From Bacillota bacterium (lineage in GTDB: Bacteria; Bacillota; UBA5301), in contig JAAYHC010000021.1 in NCBI GenBank assembly GCA_012735535.1, forward strand, positions 1 to 57,887: a stretch of DNA of 57,887 nt, read 5' to 3'. Below, piece after piece: positions 19,438-29,635 of this stretch. A program made the position numbers and the translations under genes. Numbering within the stretch: position 1 is the stretch's first letter; every line of letters starts with the position of its first letter. The notes under the pieces were generated by a model. That model had not been told where the DNA came from and searched no databases. It was given only the letters and a program-made list of their open reading frames with translations.

Positions 19438-21360
19438 ATGTCGGAAAAGACGTATTGTCTCAGTACACCAATTTACTACCCCAGCGATAAGCTGCATATC
19501 GGTCACTCCTATACTACCACGATCGCCGATGCGATCGCTCGGTATCGCCGAATGAGCGGATACAAGGTCCTCTTTATGACCGGCTCAGATGAGCACGGCC
19601 AGAAAATCGAACGCAAAGCCAAGGAAAAAGGGGTTACCCCCCTTGAGTATGTCGATCCGATTGTTGACAGCTTCAAAGAATTGTGGAGAATGCTCAATAT
19701 CTCCTATGACGATTTTATCCGGACGACCGAGCCCCGACATCAGAAAGTGGTGCAAGAGATTTTCCGCCGCATCTGGGAGAAGGGTGATATCTACAAGAGC
19801 GAATACGAAGGATGGTATTGCACCCCCTGTGAGACCTTCTGGTTGGAGCGGCAATTGATCGACGGCAAGTGCCCCAACCCCGATTGCGGCAGGCCGGTGG
19901 AGCTAACCAAAGAAGAATCCTACTTTTTCCGGTTGTCGAAATATGCGGATCGTCTCTTGGAGCATATTGAGACGCATCCGGAGTTTATCCGACCGGAGTC
20001 TCGCAAAAATGAAATGGTCGCTTTCATCAAGAGCGGACTGGAAGATTTGTGTATCTCCCGGACGACCTTTGATTGGGGGATTCCGGTACCGATTGATGAG
20101 GGCCATGTCATCTATGTGTGGTTTGATGCGCTGTCCAACTATTTGACCTCCGCCGGTTTATTCCAGGATGAGGAGCGGTTTGCCCAGTTTTGGCCGGCCG
20201 ATCTCCACTTGGTCGGTAAAGAGATTATGCGCTTTCACACGATCATTTGGCCGATTATGTTAATGGCCCTGGATTTGCCGCTTCCCAAGACCGTCTTCGG
20301 CCATGGGTGGCTGGTCTTGGACGGCGGCAAGATGTCCAAATCCAAGGGTAATGTCATCGATCCGATCGAGCTGATCAACGAGTTTGGCGCTGATCCGCTC
20401 CGCTATTTCTTGCTCCGCGAAATCTCTTTCGGCAGTGATGGCAACTTTTCGCGAGAGGCCCTCATTAAGAGGTTGAATGCGGATCTGGCCAATGACTTGG
20501 GCAACCTGCTGCACCGGTCGACCGCGATGTTGGGTAAATACTATGATTTTATTGTTCCGGAACCCGGTGCATATCAGGAGCTTGATCTGAAGCTGCAGAC
20601 CCTCGCCCGCGAGGTGCTGGACAACTATCGGACTTACTTTGACAACCTTGAGATCAACGATGCCGTAGCCGAGGTTTGGCGTCTGATCGCCGCTGCCAAC
20701 AAATACATTGATGAGTCGGCCCCCTGGGTCTTGGCCAAAACGGACCGCGAGCGCCTGGCTACGGTAATGTATACTCTCTTTGAAACACTGCGCCAGGTGG
20801 CGGTCTTGATTGGTCCGCTGATGCCCGCGACCGCAGATAAGATGTGGAGTCTATTGGGGCTTTCCGGCAGTGTGCAGGATTGTCGCTTTAACCAGCTTGA
20901 AGCGTGGGGGGGCTATCCGGCCGGCACCAAGGTTACTCAAGGCCCGCCGTTATTCCCCAGAGTTGAGGTGGAGTCCGCAGACAAGGAGGAGACACCGGTG
21001 ACAACAGAAGCAGCACAGACTTTGAGCGATCTCAAAGAAGAAATCACCATTGATGACTTTGCCAAGCTTGATCTGCGGGTAGCCAAGATCATCAAAGCCG
21101 AGCCGCATCCGAATGCCGATCGCTTGTTAAAGCTGCAAGTGCAGGTCGGACCGGAAGAGCGCCAGATTGTGGCCGGCATTGCCGAGCATTACAAGCCGGA
21201 GGAGTTGATCGGCAAAACGATTGTGATCGTGGCTAACCTGAAACCGGCCAAGCTGCGTGGGGAGATCTCGCAAGGCATGCTCTTGGCCGCCTCTGCCGGT
21301 GATCAGTTAGCCCTGATCACGCCGGAAAAGGAGATTCCTTCCGGGGGACGGGTGAAATGA
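19438..21360 (+). CDS. metG: Methionyl-tRNA synthetase
   Basis: STPIYYPSDKLHIGHSYTT, KMSKSKGN, C-terminal tRNA-binding domain. Confidence 0.97.
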   Translation: MSEKTYCLSTPIYYPSDKLHIGHSYTTTIADAIARYRRMSGYKVLFMTGSDEHGQKIERKAKEKGVTPLEYVDPIVDSFKELWRMLNISYDDFIRTTEPRHQKVVQEIFRRIWEKGDIYKSEYEGWYCTPCETFWLERQLIDGKCPNPDCGRPVELTKEESYFFRLSKYADRLLEHIETHPEFIRPESRKNEMVAFIKSGLEDLCISRTTFDWGIPVPIDEGHVIYVWFDALSNYLTSAGLFQDEERFAQFWPADLHLVGKEIMRFHTIIWPIMLMALDLPLPKTVFGHGWLVLDGGKMSKSKGNVIDPIELINEFGADPLRYFLLREISFGSDGNFSREALIKRLNADLANDLGNLLHRSTAMLGKYYDFIVPEPGAYQELDLKLQTLAREVLDNYRTYFDNLEINDAVAEVWRLIAAANKYIDESAPWVLAKTDRERLATVMYTLFETLRQVAVLIGPLMPATADKMWSLLGLSGSVQDCRFNQLEAWGGYPAGTKVTQGPPLFPRVEVESADKEETPVTTEAAQTLSDLKEEITIDDFAKLDLRVAKIIKAEPHPNADRLLKLQVQVGPEERQIVAGIAEHYKPEELIGKTIVIVANLKPAKLRGEISQGMLLAASAGDQLALITPEKEIPSGGRVK

Positions 21361-22142
21361 TCACCCCGCTCGCCGATACCCACGCCCACCTGAACGATGA
21401 GCAGTTTGCCGCCGATTGGCAAGAGGTTGTCAGCGCCGCTACCGCTAATGGGGTAAACCAAATTATCATTCCCGGCTCTGATTTGCCAGATTCCCGCCAA
21501 GCCATAGCCCAGGCGGAACAGTACCCGGGTTTATTCGCGGCAGTGGGGGTTCATCCGCATGAGGCTAACGGCTACAACCACGAAACTCGCTTGGCCTTGA
21601 GCGAACTGGCGGATCACGCAAAAATTGTGGCGATTGGCGAAATCGGCCTGGACTATTATTACAACTTTGCGCCACGCCAGACACAGTTGGCGGCCTTTCG
21701 AGACCAAATGGAGCTGGCAGCGGAGAAAAGGCTCCCAGTGATCATCCATAATCGCGAGTCCCATGCTGATATGTTGGCCATCCTCAAGGAGTTTGCTGGG
21801 GTGGTGCGCGGCGTTTTACATTGCTTTTCCGGCAGCCCGGAGATGGCCGCGGAGTGTGTGAAGCTCGGCTATTATATCGGCATCGGCGGTACCGTGACCT
21901 TCAAGAACGCGAAGAAACCGGTTGAGGTAGTGCGTACCTTACCGCTGGACCGCATTCTGCTGGAAACCGATTCACCGTATTTGGCGCCGGTCCCCTATCG
22001 TGGCAGACGCAATGAGCCCAAATACGTACCTGTTATCTTGACTACAGTTGCCGGTATCAAAGGAGTTTCCGAAGCTGAACTGCGCGCACGGATTAATCGG
22101 AATGTCGTCGAACTCTTTGGAATCGAAGCCTATAATCAGTAG
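21357..22142 (+). CDS. tatD: TatD family hydrolase
   Basis: DTHAHLNDEQF, GVHPHEA, GEIGLDYYY, ETDSPYLAP. Confidence 0.95.
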   Translation: MITPLADTHAHLNDEQFAADWQEVVSAATANGVNQIIIPGSDLPDSRQAIAQAEQYPGLFAAVGVHPHEANGYNHETRLALSELADHAKIVAIGEIGLDYYYNFAPRQTQLAAFRDQMELAAEKRLPVIIHNRESHADMLAILKEFAGVVRGVLHCFSGSPEMAAECVKLGYYIGIGGTVTFKNAKKPVEVVRTLPLDRILLETDSPYLAPVPYRGRRNEPKYVPVILTTVAGIKGVSEAELRARINRNVVELFGIEAYNQ

Positions 22143-22162
22143 GGCGCACGAGGGGGAGAAAC

Positions 22163-22831
22163 GTGGCCAAACCATACTGGGTATTCAGCGATTTTGACGG
22201 GACGATCACTCTCGATGACAACCAGGTCAAGCTACTGGATCAGTTCGGGGAGGCCGATTGGCGTGAAAAAGAAGCGGCTATTCTTGCGGCCGGCGGTAAG
22301 TCACGCCAGTATCTGCCGGTTGTTTACCACAACTTTCGGGCCAAAAGCAGTCGGGAGATTATCGAATATCTGCGCGCTAATGTGCGTCCGGATCCATTTT
22401 TTCCTCGCTTTGTCCGTTATTGCGACGAACAGGATGTCCCGCTTGAGATCGTCAGTGACGGACTGCATATCTATATTGATGACTATTTGGAACGCGAAAA
22501 GTTGCAGAATTTAGTTTATTATTCCAATACGGTTGAGATTGGGCCGGACGGGCTTGTCTTCACCCATCCTTATGCCAACCAGGACTGTGGTAAGTGTGGC
22601 ACCTGTAAAAAGCAGATTATTTCAGCTCGCCAAGCCCAGAATTGGTTTGTAGTGTACATCGGAGACGGCATCAGCGATGAATGTGCGGCTGAAGTTGCCG
22701 ATTTGGTTTATGCCAAGGGATCTCTTGCCCGCTATTGTCGGCAGCACGGGATTAATTATGTTCCTTACCGGACTTATGCCGATGTTTTGCAGCACTTTGC
22801 ACAACTCTTGACAGGAAAGAGTGGTAGTTGA
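22163..22831 (+). CDS. HAD phosphatase, MtnX-like
   Basis: FSDFDGTITLDDN, EIVSDGLHIYIDDYL, VYIGDGISDECAA. Confidence 0.85.
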   Translation: MAKPYWVFSDFDGTITLDDNQVKLLDQFGEADWREKEAAILAAGGKSRQYLPVVYHNFRAKSSREIIEYLRANVRPDPFFPRFVRYCDEQDVPLEIVSDGLHIYIDDYLEREKLQNLVYYSNTVEIGPDGLVFTHPYANQDCGKCGTCKKQIISARQAQNWFVVYIGDGISDECAAEVADLVYAKGSLARYCRQHGINYVPYRTYADVLQHFAQLLTGKSGS

Positions 22832-24327
22832 TGACTTTAAATACTGCGATTGCCGTGGTTCTCAGCTTGTTCTATTATGTCCTGGTGCTCATTGGGGCGG
22901 AGGTGTTGCGCGTCTGGCTTGGCCTGAGCTCGCTTATGATTCGCCGGTTGACGATTATTGGCCTTGCCGGCAGCGCTCTTTTCTTACCGTCTTTGTTTGC
23001 CGAATGGCACTGGTTTATCGTCGCGCCGGGGATTTTTGCCCTCATTTATTTGGCCGTCGGCGTTGGTCTGAAGAGCGCCAAGCAGCGACAGGGTGTCTTT
23101 GGCATCGTTTATATTTTTCTGGCGCTCATCTTTTTGTTTCACTTTTTCTGGGCAAAGCACCAGCAGGTTTATGCGATCGCCGGACTGATGGTTTTTGCCT
23201 TGGGTGATACCCTGGCCGCGCTCATCGGCGGCTATTGGGGGAGACTCAAGTATTTTGTCTACGATGAGGTCAAGAGCTGGCAAGGGACTCTGGGCATGTT
23301 CGCCGGCTCCTGGGGCGCCTTAGCGCTCGTGGCCATGCACATGATGGGGCTTTCCGGCCAAGAATTGATTAGTTATGTGACTTTAGCGGCTGCCTTTGCT
23401 ACTTTGCTTGAGGCCGTCAGTATCCGCGGGATTGATAACTTTATTATCCCGGTGGGGACGGCGTTTTTTCTCTACTACTTGATCCAAACAAACATTCCGG
23501 TGATGCAAATTGGCGTCTTTGTCACCGGGATAGTGGGGAGTTTTCTGGTGGGGCTCGTGGCTTATTGGCTCAGGGCCCTTGATGAAGGCGGGGTTGCCGG
23601 CGCGATTTTGGTGGGGTCTTTTCTCTACACCTTTGGTGGGTGGAACTGGGTTCCGCCGGTGTTAGTCTTTTTCATCACCTGCAGTCTATTGAGTTATTGG
23701 AGTCGTCGGCGCAATCCGCTAGAGCGTGAAGACCGACTCGAAACGGCTAGAGGCGTGAACCAGGTCCTCGCTAACGGCGGAATCGGGATTGTCTTAGCAG
23801 TTTTGTCCTTTCTCAATATCGCTGATCTCTACCTATTATATCTAGGGTTTTTGGGCTCGCTCGCCGGCGTAACCGCCGATACGTGGGCCACCGAGATTGG
23901 ACAAGCTCTCGGGGGGAGACCTCGGCTCATCACCTCCCGAAAAGAAGTGCTTCCCGGGACCTCCGGGGGAGTGACAAAAGCCGGCCTCTGGGGGGCGGTT
24001 TTCGGCGCCTCCATGCTGGCCTTGACCGGGCTTATTCTCGGGTTGATCGGGGGTTTGGACTGGGTCCTAACTTTGCTGGCAACAGCGATAGTTTTCGTCG
24101 CCGGGGTGAGCGGAGCTCTCTTGGATAGCCTGCTCGGGGCAACTTTGCAAGTCCAATATTATTGCGATTACTGTCTCAAATACACCGAGAAATCCATTCA
24201 TAGCTGTGGTTGCCAAACCAAGCCGGTTAAGGGATTGCGTTGGCTGAACAATGATTGGGTCAATCTGCTTGCTTCGGCTTGGTCAGCTCTGGTCGCGATG
24301 GGTTTATATCATTTATTACTCGGATAG
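22828..24327 (+). CDS. Polytopic fusion: isoprenoid-alcohol-kinase-like N-terminal half plus DUF92 C-terminal half
   Basis: N-terminal LIYLAVGVGLKSAKQRQGVFG...ALGDTLAALIGGYWG; C-terminal DUF92-like GVTADTWATEIGQALGGRPRLITSRKEVLPGTSGGVTKAGLWGA...CDYCLKYTEKSIHSCG. Confidence 0.75.
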   Translation: MMTLNTAIAVVLSLFYYVLVLIGAEVLRVWLGLSSLMIRRLTIIGLAGSALFLPSLFAEWHWFIVAPGIFALIYLAVGVGLKSAKQRQGVFGIVYIFLALIFLFHFFWAKHQQVYAIAGLMVFALGDTLAALIGGYWGRLKYFVYDEVKSWQGTLGMFAGSWGALALVAMHMMGLSGQELISYVTLAAAFATLLEAVSIRGIDNFIIPVGTAFFLYYLIQTNIPVMQIGVFVTGIVGSFLVGLVAYWLRALDEGGVAGAILVGSFLYTFGGWNWVPPVLVFFITCSLLSYWSRRRNPLEREDRLETARGVNQVLANGGIGIVLAVLSFLNIADLYLLYLGFLGSLAGVTADTWATEIGQALGGRPRLITSRKEVLPGTSGGVTKAGLWGAVFGASMLALTGLILGLIGGLDWVLTLLATAIVFVAGVSGALLDSLLGATLQVQYYCDYCLKYTEKSIHSCGCQTKPVKGLRWLNNDWVNLLASAWSALVAMGLYHLLLG

Positions 24328-24330
24328 ATA

Positions 24331-24359
24331 TTGACAATATTGATAAATTACGCTATAAT
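24331..24359 (+). promoter_or_regulatory. Consensus sigma-A promoter
   Basis: TTGACA (24331-24336), 17-nt spacer, TATAAT (24354-24359). Confidence 0.85.
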
Positions 24360-24398
24360 CATAAATGTAACCAGCCAATCCATGAGGAGGCTGGTTAT

Positions 24399-25184
24399 TT
24401 GTTTGGAATCAGATCTGATCAGGCCCAATTAACTACAATCGCCGGTATAATCAGAGAGGATTATCAGCGCTATCCTCGTCCTCAGCAGGTCTTTGTGCTT
24501 GACCGCAGTAAGCAGATCAACCTCGGGACTGCGGAGGGCTGCTTTGAGTTATTGCTCTACGCAATTCTCTTGGGAGCGAAAGTACAACAGTCTGTTGTGA
24601 GCACTACTTTTTGGCATCTGCGTCAAGCCGGACTGACTCGGCTCGAGCGCTTGAAGCCCGGTGCGGAGGCTGAGGTCCTGGCGGTCTTATCCCACCACTA
24701 CCGTGCGCTGACGCCCCATCGGCGCAAGGCGGCAGCCCTGGTGCAAGCGGCGGAACGTATACGCTCCGGCTATCATGGGGATATCAGAGAGCTCTATGGG
24801 CGGGAGCGCCGTGCAGCGGATCTGGTGGCCAGGTTGCGCCAGTTCCCGGGGATTGATCGGCGCGCATATTGGTTCTGTCGGGAGATGAAATATGCCGGTG
24901 TCTGGCCGGATCTGGATCAACGGGCTTGTCTGGCTATTGATCATGACGTGAAAATTCCGCTCTGGTTTTTAGGCTTTGTTGGCGCAGACCGTTTTTTCCT
25001 CCGCGACATCCGTAGTGTGGATTGTCTTAAAGTTATTGACACTTATTTTGGCGGAGATGTTTTGCCGCTGGTTGCTCTGGCCAGGCGCGGGTGTCGGGTG
25101 GGTGACTCCGATCTCTGTCGAGCTAGGTGTGCTGTTTTTGCCATGTGTCAGGTGAGATTCGACAAATCTGCAGGATGTTTTTAA
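24399..25184 (+). CDS. Diverged HhH-GPD/endonuclease III-like protein with putative C-terminal Fe-S motif
   Basis: TTG start downstream of the promoter with SD GAGGAGG; C-terminal C-x7-C-x3-C-x5-C (CRVGDSDLCRARCAVFAMC). Confidence 0.55.
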   Translation: MFGIRSDQAQLTTIAGIIREDYQRYPRPQQVFVLDRSKQINLGTAEGCFELLLYAILLGAKVQQSVVSTTFWHLRQAGLTRLERLKPGAEAEVLAVLSHHYRALTPHRRKAAALVQAAERIRSGYHGDIRELYGRERRAADLVARLRQFPGIDRRAYWFCREMKYAGVWPDLDQRACLAIDHDVKIPLWFLGFVGADRFFLRDIRSVDCLKVIDTYFGGDVLPLVALARRGCRVGDSDLCRARCAVFAMCQVRFDKSAGCF

Positions 25185-25236
25185 CATTTATGGAAACATT
25201 TGAGAGAAAGATTTTTTATTTACAAGGACTGAGTGT

Positions 25237-26895
25237 GTGAGAGTTGCGATTGACGCCTTCCGCCGGTTAAACAGCGGCGAAAAGATTTTGGTTGGTTTGC
25301 GGGTAGCTGCCAGCATTTGGATTTATTTTGATATTACCTATCTGTGCGCGGAGTGTCCTACTATGTATACCCCGCTCGCGCTGGCTTTTTACCTGGCGGT
25401 TACTTGCCTTTTGCTTCCCCTGGGCCGCAAAGCCGCAGAGCTCGCCCGGCCATTTATGGCGCTGGCCTCAGCCGGGCTGGACTTACTAGCGGCAGTCGTG
25501 GTCTTTTTATCGGTTAGCAATCCCGGGCATTTGGGTCCACTAATGTTTTATTTGGCCGTGGTTTGGTCCTCCCGGCTGTTGACCCTCTCCGGTGCCTTTG
25601 TCTTTAGCCTGACTACATTTCTGATTTATACCTTGGTCTGTTGGAGCAAAGGTTTGCTCTCCATTGTCTTGGTTAAGCAGTTAATGGCTATGGTTGCGAT
25701 GGGCTTGTATGTTTCCTTATTTTCCAAGCTGGTAGCGGAGAGTGAACGCGAACGGCATAAGCGGGATTTGCTTTTAAAGGAGCTGAAAAACTCGTTTCAA
25801 GAGCAAGTGGCGGCAGCCTCAGAGCTTGAAAAGATGAATGATGAGCTGAAAAAACATGCCGCGGCTCTCGAAGCCTCCCAGGGCGAACTGGTCAGGCGCA
25901 ATCAAGAGCTCGCCCTATTAACTGAGGTGCTAAAAACGACAACGGCCGCTTTGGATTTGCAGACCTTGCTGGATCACACCCTGCAAAAGACGGTTGAGCT
26001 ATTTGGGGTTCGCTCGGCCTTCATTGTTCTAGGCGGATTAGACGAACCGGCCGACTCCGAGCTAACCGTCTGTCAGCAAATTAGCGAATATGAGGCCTTA
26101 CAACTCGCCGGCGTGGTGATGCCGTTATTAGCCGAAACGAAAGAGGTCATGGTGTGGAAACATGGGGTTACCCCGCCGATAGCGGGCCTGCACAACAACT
26201 TGCTTAACGCGGGGATTACCGGTTTTTTGGCGACTCCGCTACTGATCCATGGCGAGATTAAGGGCATGATGGCTTTAATTAATGTTGGCCTCGGCGATCT
26301 CCTTAAAGAGCGCGATTTCTTCCGCATCGTCTCGTCCCAAGTCGGTTTGGCGATTGAAAAAGCCATCATGTACGAACGGATGAAAAGGCAAGCGATTACC
26401 GATGGGCTGACCAGTTTATACAATGTTCGGCATTTTCACGCTCGGCTGGCGGAGGAGATCGCCAAGATCGAGCGGAAAAACGGGGTTTTGACCCTCTTAA
26501 TGATCGATATGGACTGGTTTAAAGAATACAATGATACTTACGGTCATCAGGCTGGTGACAGTCTACTTTGTCTGGCTGCGAAGGTCTTCGTCGGTAATGT
26601 TCGGGCCGGGGACTTTGTAGCTCGCTATGGCGGTGAAGAATTTACGGTGATCTTACCGGACACCACTAGTCAAGAGGGGATCGTTTTAGCGGAGCGGTTG
26701 CGCCAGCGCTTTCGGGAAGCCCAGTTACAAGCGGAGCCGACGAAAGAAGTCGTCACCCTCAGTATCGGGGTGGCCAGTTATCCGGATCATGCGCAGACCG
26801 CCCGCGGATTAATCGAGAGTGCCGATCGCGCGATGTATCGGGCCAAGGCGATGGGCAAGGATTTGGTCTGCTCGATCGATGATTTTTTTGAGTAG
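25237..26895 (+). CDS. Membrane-anchored GAF-GGDEF diguanylate cyclase
   Basis: N-terminal TM helices, GAF-like region, RYGGEEF active site, and RAGD I-site five residues upstream. Confidence 0.9.
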   Translation: MRVAIDAFRRLNSGEKILVGLRVAASIWIYFDITYLCAECPTMYTPLALAFYLAVTCLLLPLGRKAAELARPFMALASAGLDLLAAVVVFLSVSNPGHLGPLMFYLAVVWSSRLLTLSGAFVFSLTTFLIYTLVCWSKGLLSIVLVKQLMAMVAMGLYVSLFSKLVAESERERHKRDLLLKELKNSFQEQVAAASELEKMNDELKKHAAALEASQGELVRRNQELALLTEVLKTTTAALDLQTLLDHTLQKTVELFGVRSAFIVLGGLDEPADSELTVCQQISEYEALQLAGVVMPLLAETKEVMVWKHGVTPPIAGLHNNLLNAGITGFLATPLLIHGEIKGMMALINVGLGDLLKERDFFRIVSSQVGLAIEKAIMYERMKRQAITDGLTSLYNVRHFHARLAEEIAKIERKNGVLTLLMIDMDWFKEYNDTYGHQAGDSLLCLAAKVFVGNVRAGDFVARYGGEEFTVILPDTTSQEGIVLAERLRQRFREAQLQAEPTKEVVTLSIGVASYPDHAQTARGLIESADRAMYRAKAMGKDLVCSIDDFFE

Positions 26896-26980
26896 TCGAA
26901 AAATAAAACTCAGATAGGGAAGGATGTTATCTGAGGCGAATTAAGGTAATATGGAAATGACAAAGCGTCCTTGTCAGCGA

Positions 26981-27028
26981 ACACAACATATTGTATCATA
27001 GGTTAGAACTATCTACTATATGTAGTAG
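26981..27028 (+). promoter_or_regulatory. Putative tandem NrdR boxes upstream of nrdJ
   Basis: ACACAACATATTGTAT (26981-26996) and CTACTATATGTAGTAG (27013-27028), AT-rich palindromes with centres about 31 bp apart. Confidence 0.5.
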
Positions 27029-27065
27029 TTTTAACCATTTTTCTTTTTCACAGGGGGATTATTTT

Positions 27066-29327
27066 ATGGGAGTTAAATTATCGCAAAATGCCTTGAACGT
27101 CCTGGAGAAACGTTACCTCAAAAAGGTCGACGGAAAGGTGGTAGAAACTCCCGATGAGCTTTTTGAACGCGTCGCCGAGAATATCGCCAGCGTAGAAGGC
27201 GCGTGTTATGGCAAGGATCCGGCGACGGTTGAAGCTATTAAGCAGCAGTTTTTGGAGATTATGACCAATTTGGAGTTTATGCCTAACTCCCCTACCCTGA
27301 TGAATGCCGGCCGGGAGCTGCAGCAGTTGGCGGCTTGTTTTGTTTTGCCGGTTGAAGATTCTATGGAGTCGATTTTTGACTCGATCAAGCATGCCGCTTT
27401 GATTCATAAAAGCGGGGGCGGTACCGGTTTTAGCTTTTCCAAACTGCGTCCATGCAATGATCAGGTCTTATCTACCGGTGGCGTAGCCAGCGGTCCGATT
27501 TCGTTTATGAAAGTTTTTAATGCCGCGACCGATGCTGTGAAGCAGGGCGGCACGCGGCGCGGTGCCAATATGGGCATCCTCCGGGTGGACCATCCGGACA
27601 TCCTCGCCTTCATTAATGCCAAAGAAAACAATGATGACTTGACCAACTTCAACATCTCCGTTGCTATCACCGATAAATTTATGACCGCACTCAAAGAGCA
27701 CCGCGACTATGAGTTAATTAATCCCAGAAACGGGCAAGTGGTGGGCAAGCTCTCCGCCCAAGAGGTTTTCGACAAAATTGTCGACGCGGCTTGGCGTAAT
27801 GGTGAGCCAGGGGTTATTTTTATTGATCAGATTAACCGGGATAATCCTACCCCCCATATTGGGGAGATCGAGAGCACCAATCCCTGCGGAGAACAACCGC
27901 TTCTGCCGTATGAGGCCTGCAATTTAGGCTCGGTCAATTTGGGCAAAATGGTGACCGAGGATGGACAGATCAACTGGCAGCGACTGGAATACGTCGTCAA
28001 GGTGGCCGTGCGTTTCCTCGACGATGTTATCGATGCCAGCAAGTATCCGTTAGAGCGGATTACGGAGATGGTCAGGGCCAACCGTAAAATCGGATTAGGG
28101 GTAATGGGTTTTGCCGATATGCTCATCAAGTTGGGCATCCCGTATAACTCTGAAAAAGCGGTAGAGACCGCCGAAGCGGTTATGTCTTTCATTCAACGGA
28201 CCGCGCGGGCGGCCTCGGCTGAGCTCGCTGAAGAGCGCGGCGTCTTTCCTAATTACAAGGGCAGCATTTATGAGCCGATGGGTTTGAAGCTGCGTAACGC
28301 TACCACGACGACGATTGCTCCGACCGGCACGATCAGCATCATTGCTGAGGCTTCCGGTGGGATTGAGCCGCTATTTGCGATCGCCTTTGTACGCAACGTG
28401 CTTGATAATACAAAGTTAGTCGAGGTCAATCCGCTTTTTGAGGAGATTGCTAAGCGTGAGGGCTTCTATACTCCTCAGTTGATGGAGCAGGTTGCCGAAC
28501 ATGGTTCGGTTCAGGAGATCGAGTCGATTCCGGAGAAATTCCGGCGGCTTTTTGTCACCGCACACGATATCGAGCCGGAGTGGCACATCCGGATCCAGGC
28601 CGCTTTCCAAAAGTATACCGATAACGCGGTGAGCAAGACGATTAACTTCCCCAAGAGCGCTACCCGGGAAGATGTGGCCAAAGCTTATCTGCTTGCCTAT
28701 CAAGAAGGGTGCAAAGGGGTTACCGTCTACCGGGACGGCAGTCGGGAATCACAAGTGCTCACAGCCGGTACGAAAACGGCGCAACAAACCACAACGACGG
28801 AAGCAGCGCCGCTTTATCCAATGAATATTACGCCGCGGCCGCGTCCTGATGTCACGACCGGTGCGACCGAGCGGGTCAAAGTTGGCTGCGGAACCTTGTA
28901 TGTCAGTGTCAATGCTGATGAATTTGGGATTTGTGAGGTCTTCACCAATACCGGCAAAGAGGGTGGCTGTTCTTCGCAGTCGGAGGCCACTAGTCGGCTA
29001 ATCTCCATCGCTTTACGCTCCGGCGTTTCCGTGGAGGCCATTTATGAACAGCTCCGGGGCATCCGGTGTCCCGCCTGCGTCCGCCGGAAAGAAGTTAACG
29101 TCACTTCTTGTCCGGATGCCATCGCCCGGGCGATCAAGAAATTCCAGGATCAGGTGCTAGGCGGTTTTCAGCCGCACTTACCCTTTAAACCGGAGGGAGC
29201 TCAGGCTGTGCAGCAGGAAGCCGCGATCGCCGAGGATTCTGCTCATTGTCCGGAGTGCGGCCATAAGTTAAGTCATGAGAGCGGTTGTGTCACCTGTATC
29301 GCCTGCGGATACACGAAGTGTGGATAA
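27066..29327 (+). CDS. nrdJ: Adenosylcobalamin-dependent class II ribonucleotide reductase
   Basis: [36 protein letters not shown]-terminal Cys pairs; ATG with SD AGGGGG. Confidence 0.94.
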   Translation: MGVKLSQNALNVLEKRYLKKVDGKVVETPDELFERVAENIASVEGACYGKDPATVEAIKQQFLEIMTNLEFMPNSPTLMNAGRELQQLAACFVLPVEDSMESIFDSIKHAALIHKSGGGTGFSFSKLRPCNDQVLSTGGVASGPISFMKVFNAATDAVKQGGTRRGANMGILRVDHPDILAFINAKENNDDLTNFNISVAITDKFMTALKEHRDYELINPRNGQVVGKLSAQEVFDKIVDAAWRNGEPGVIFIDQINRDNPTPHIGEIESTNPCGEQPLLPYEACNLGSVNLGKMVTEDGQINWQRLEYVVKVAVRFLDDVIDASKYPLERITEMVRANRKIGLGVMGFADMLIKLGIPYNSEKAVETAEAVMSFIQRTARAASAELAEERGVFPNYKGSIYEPMGLKLRNATTTTIAPTGTISIIAEASGGIEPLFAIAFVRNVLDNTKLVEVNPLFEEIAKREGFYTPQLMEQVAEHGSVQEIESIPEKFRRLFVTAHDIEPEWHIRIQAAFQKYTDNAVSKTINFPKSATREDVAKAYLLAYQEGCKGVTVYRDGSRESQVLTAGTKTAQQTTTTEAAPLYPMNITPRPRPDVTTGATERVKVGCGTLYVSVNADEFGICEVFTNTGKEGGCSSQSEATSRLISIALRSGVSVEAIYEQLRGIRCPACVRRKEVNVTSCPDAIARAIKKFQDQVLGGFQPHLPFKPEGAQAVQQEAAIAEDSAHCPECGHKLSHESGCVTCIACGYTKCG

Positions 29328-29371
29328 AATTGCACTACCATGGTCCCTCCGTCTTTTTTGCGGGTGGCTCT

Positions 29372-29458
29372 CTAACTTTTGCGCCTTCTAATAATGATGA
29401 CCGTCTTTTTGGCCTTGGTTAGGATCGGGTTGAGCAATAGTTGGAGCAGGCGTTCCAT
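29372..29458 (-). CDS. Short ORF, 28-aa basic/amphipathic peptide
   Basis: MERLLQLLLNPILTKAKKTVIIIRRRKS with strong SD AAGGAGGgataaaATG on the minus strand; absent from the ORF track because of size. Confidence 0.5.
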   Translation of the reverse strand: MERLLQLLLNPILTKAKKTVIIIRRRKS

Positions 29459-29635
29459 TTTATCCCTCCTTGGTTGAGGTAACTAATCCGTTCATATTAT
29501 ATAGCTCGGCCTGCGTTTTGGTTTATGTGGGCAAATCTTTTGGCGAAGTAGTAGGATTATCCGGTAAAGAGATAAAATAATAGCAAATGATGAGAAACAA
29601 ATAAATATCATCCATCCGCCGGGTGATTCTAGTTA

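Noticed and set aside
26896-27065. Cobalamin riboswitch upstream of nrdJ
   Set aside because: No B12-box-like GCCACTG or related core seen; NrdR-like palindromes explain the palindromic structure better.
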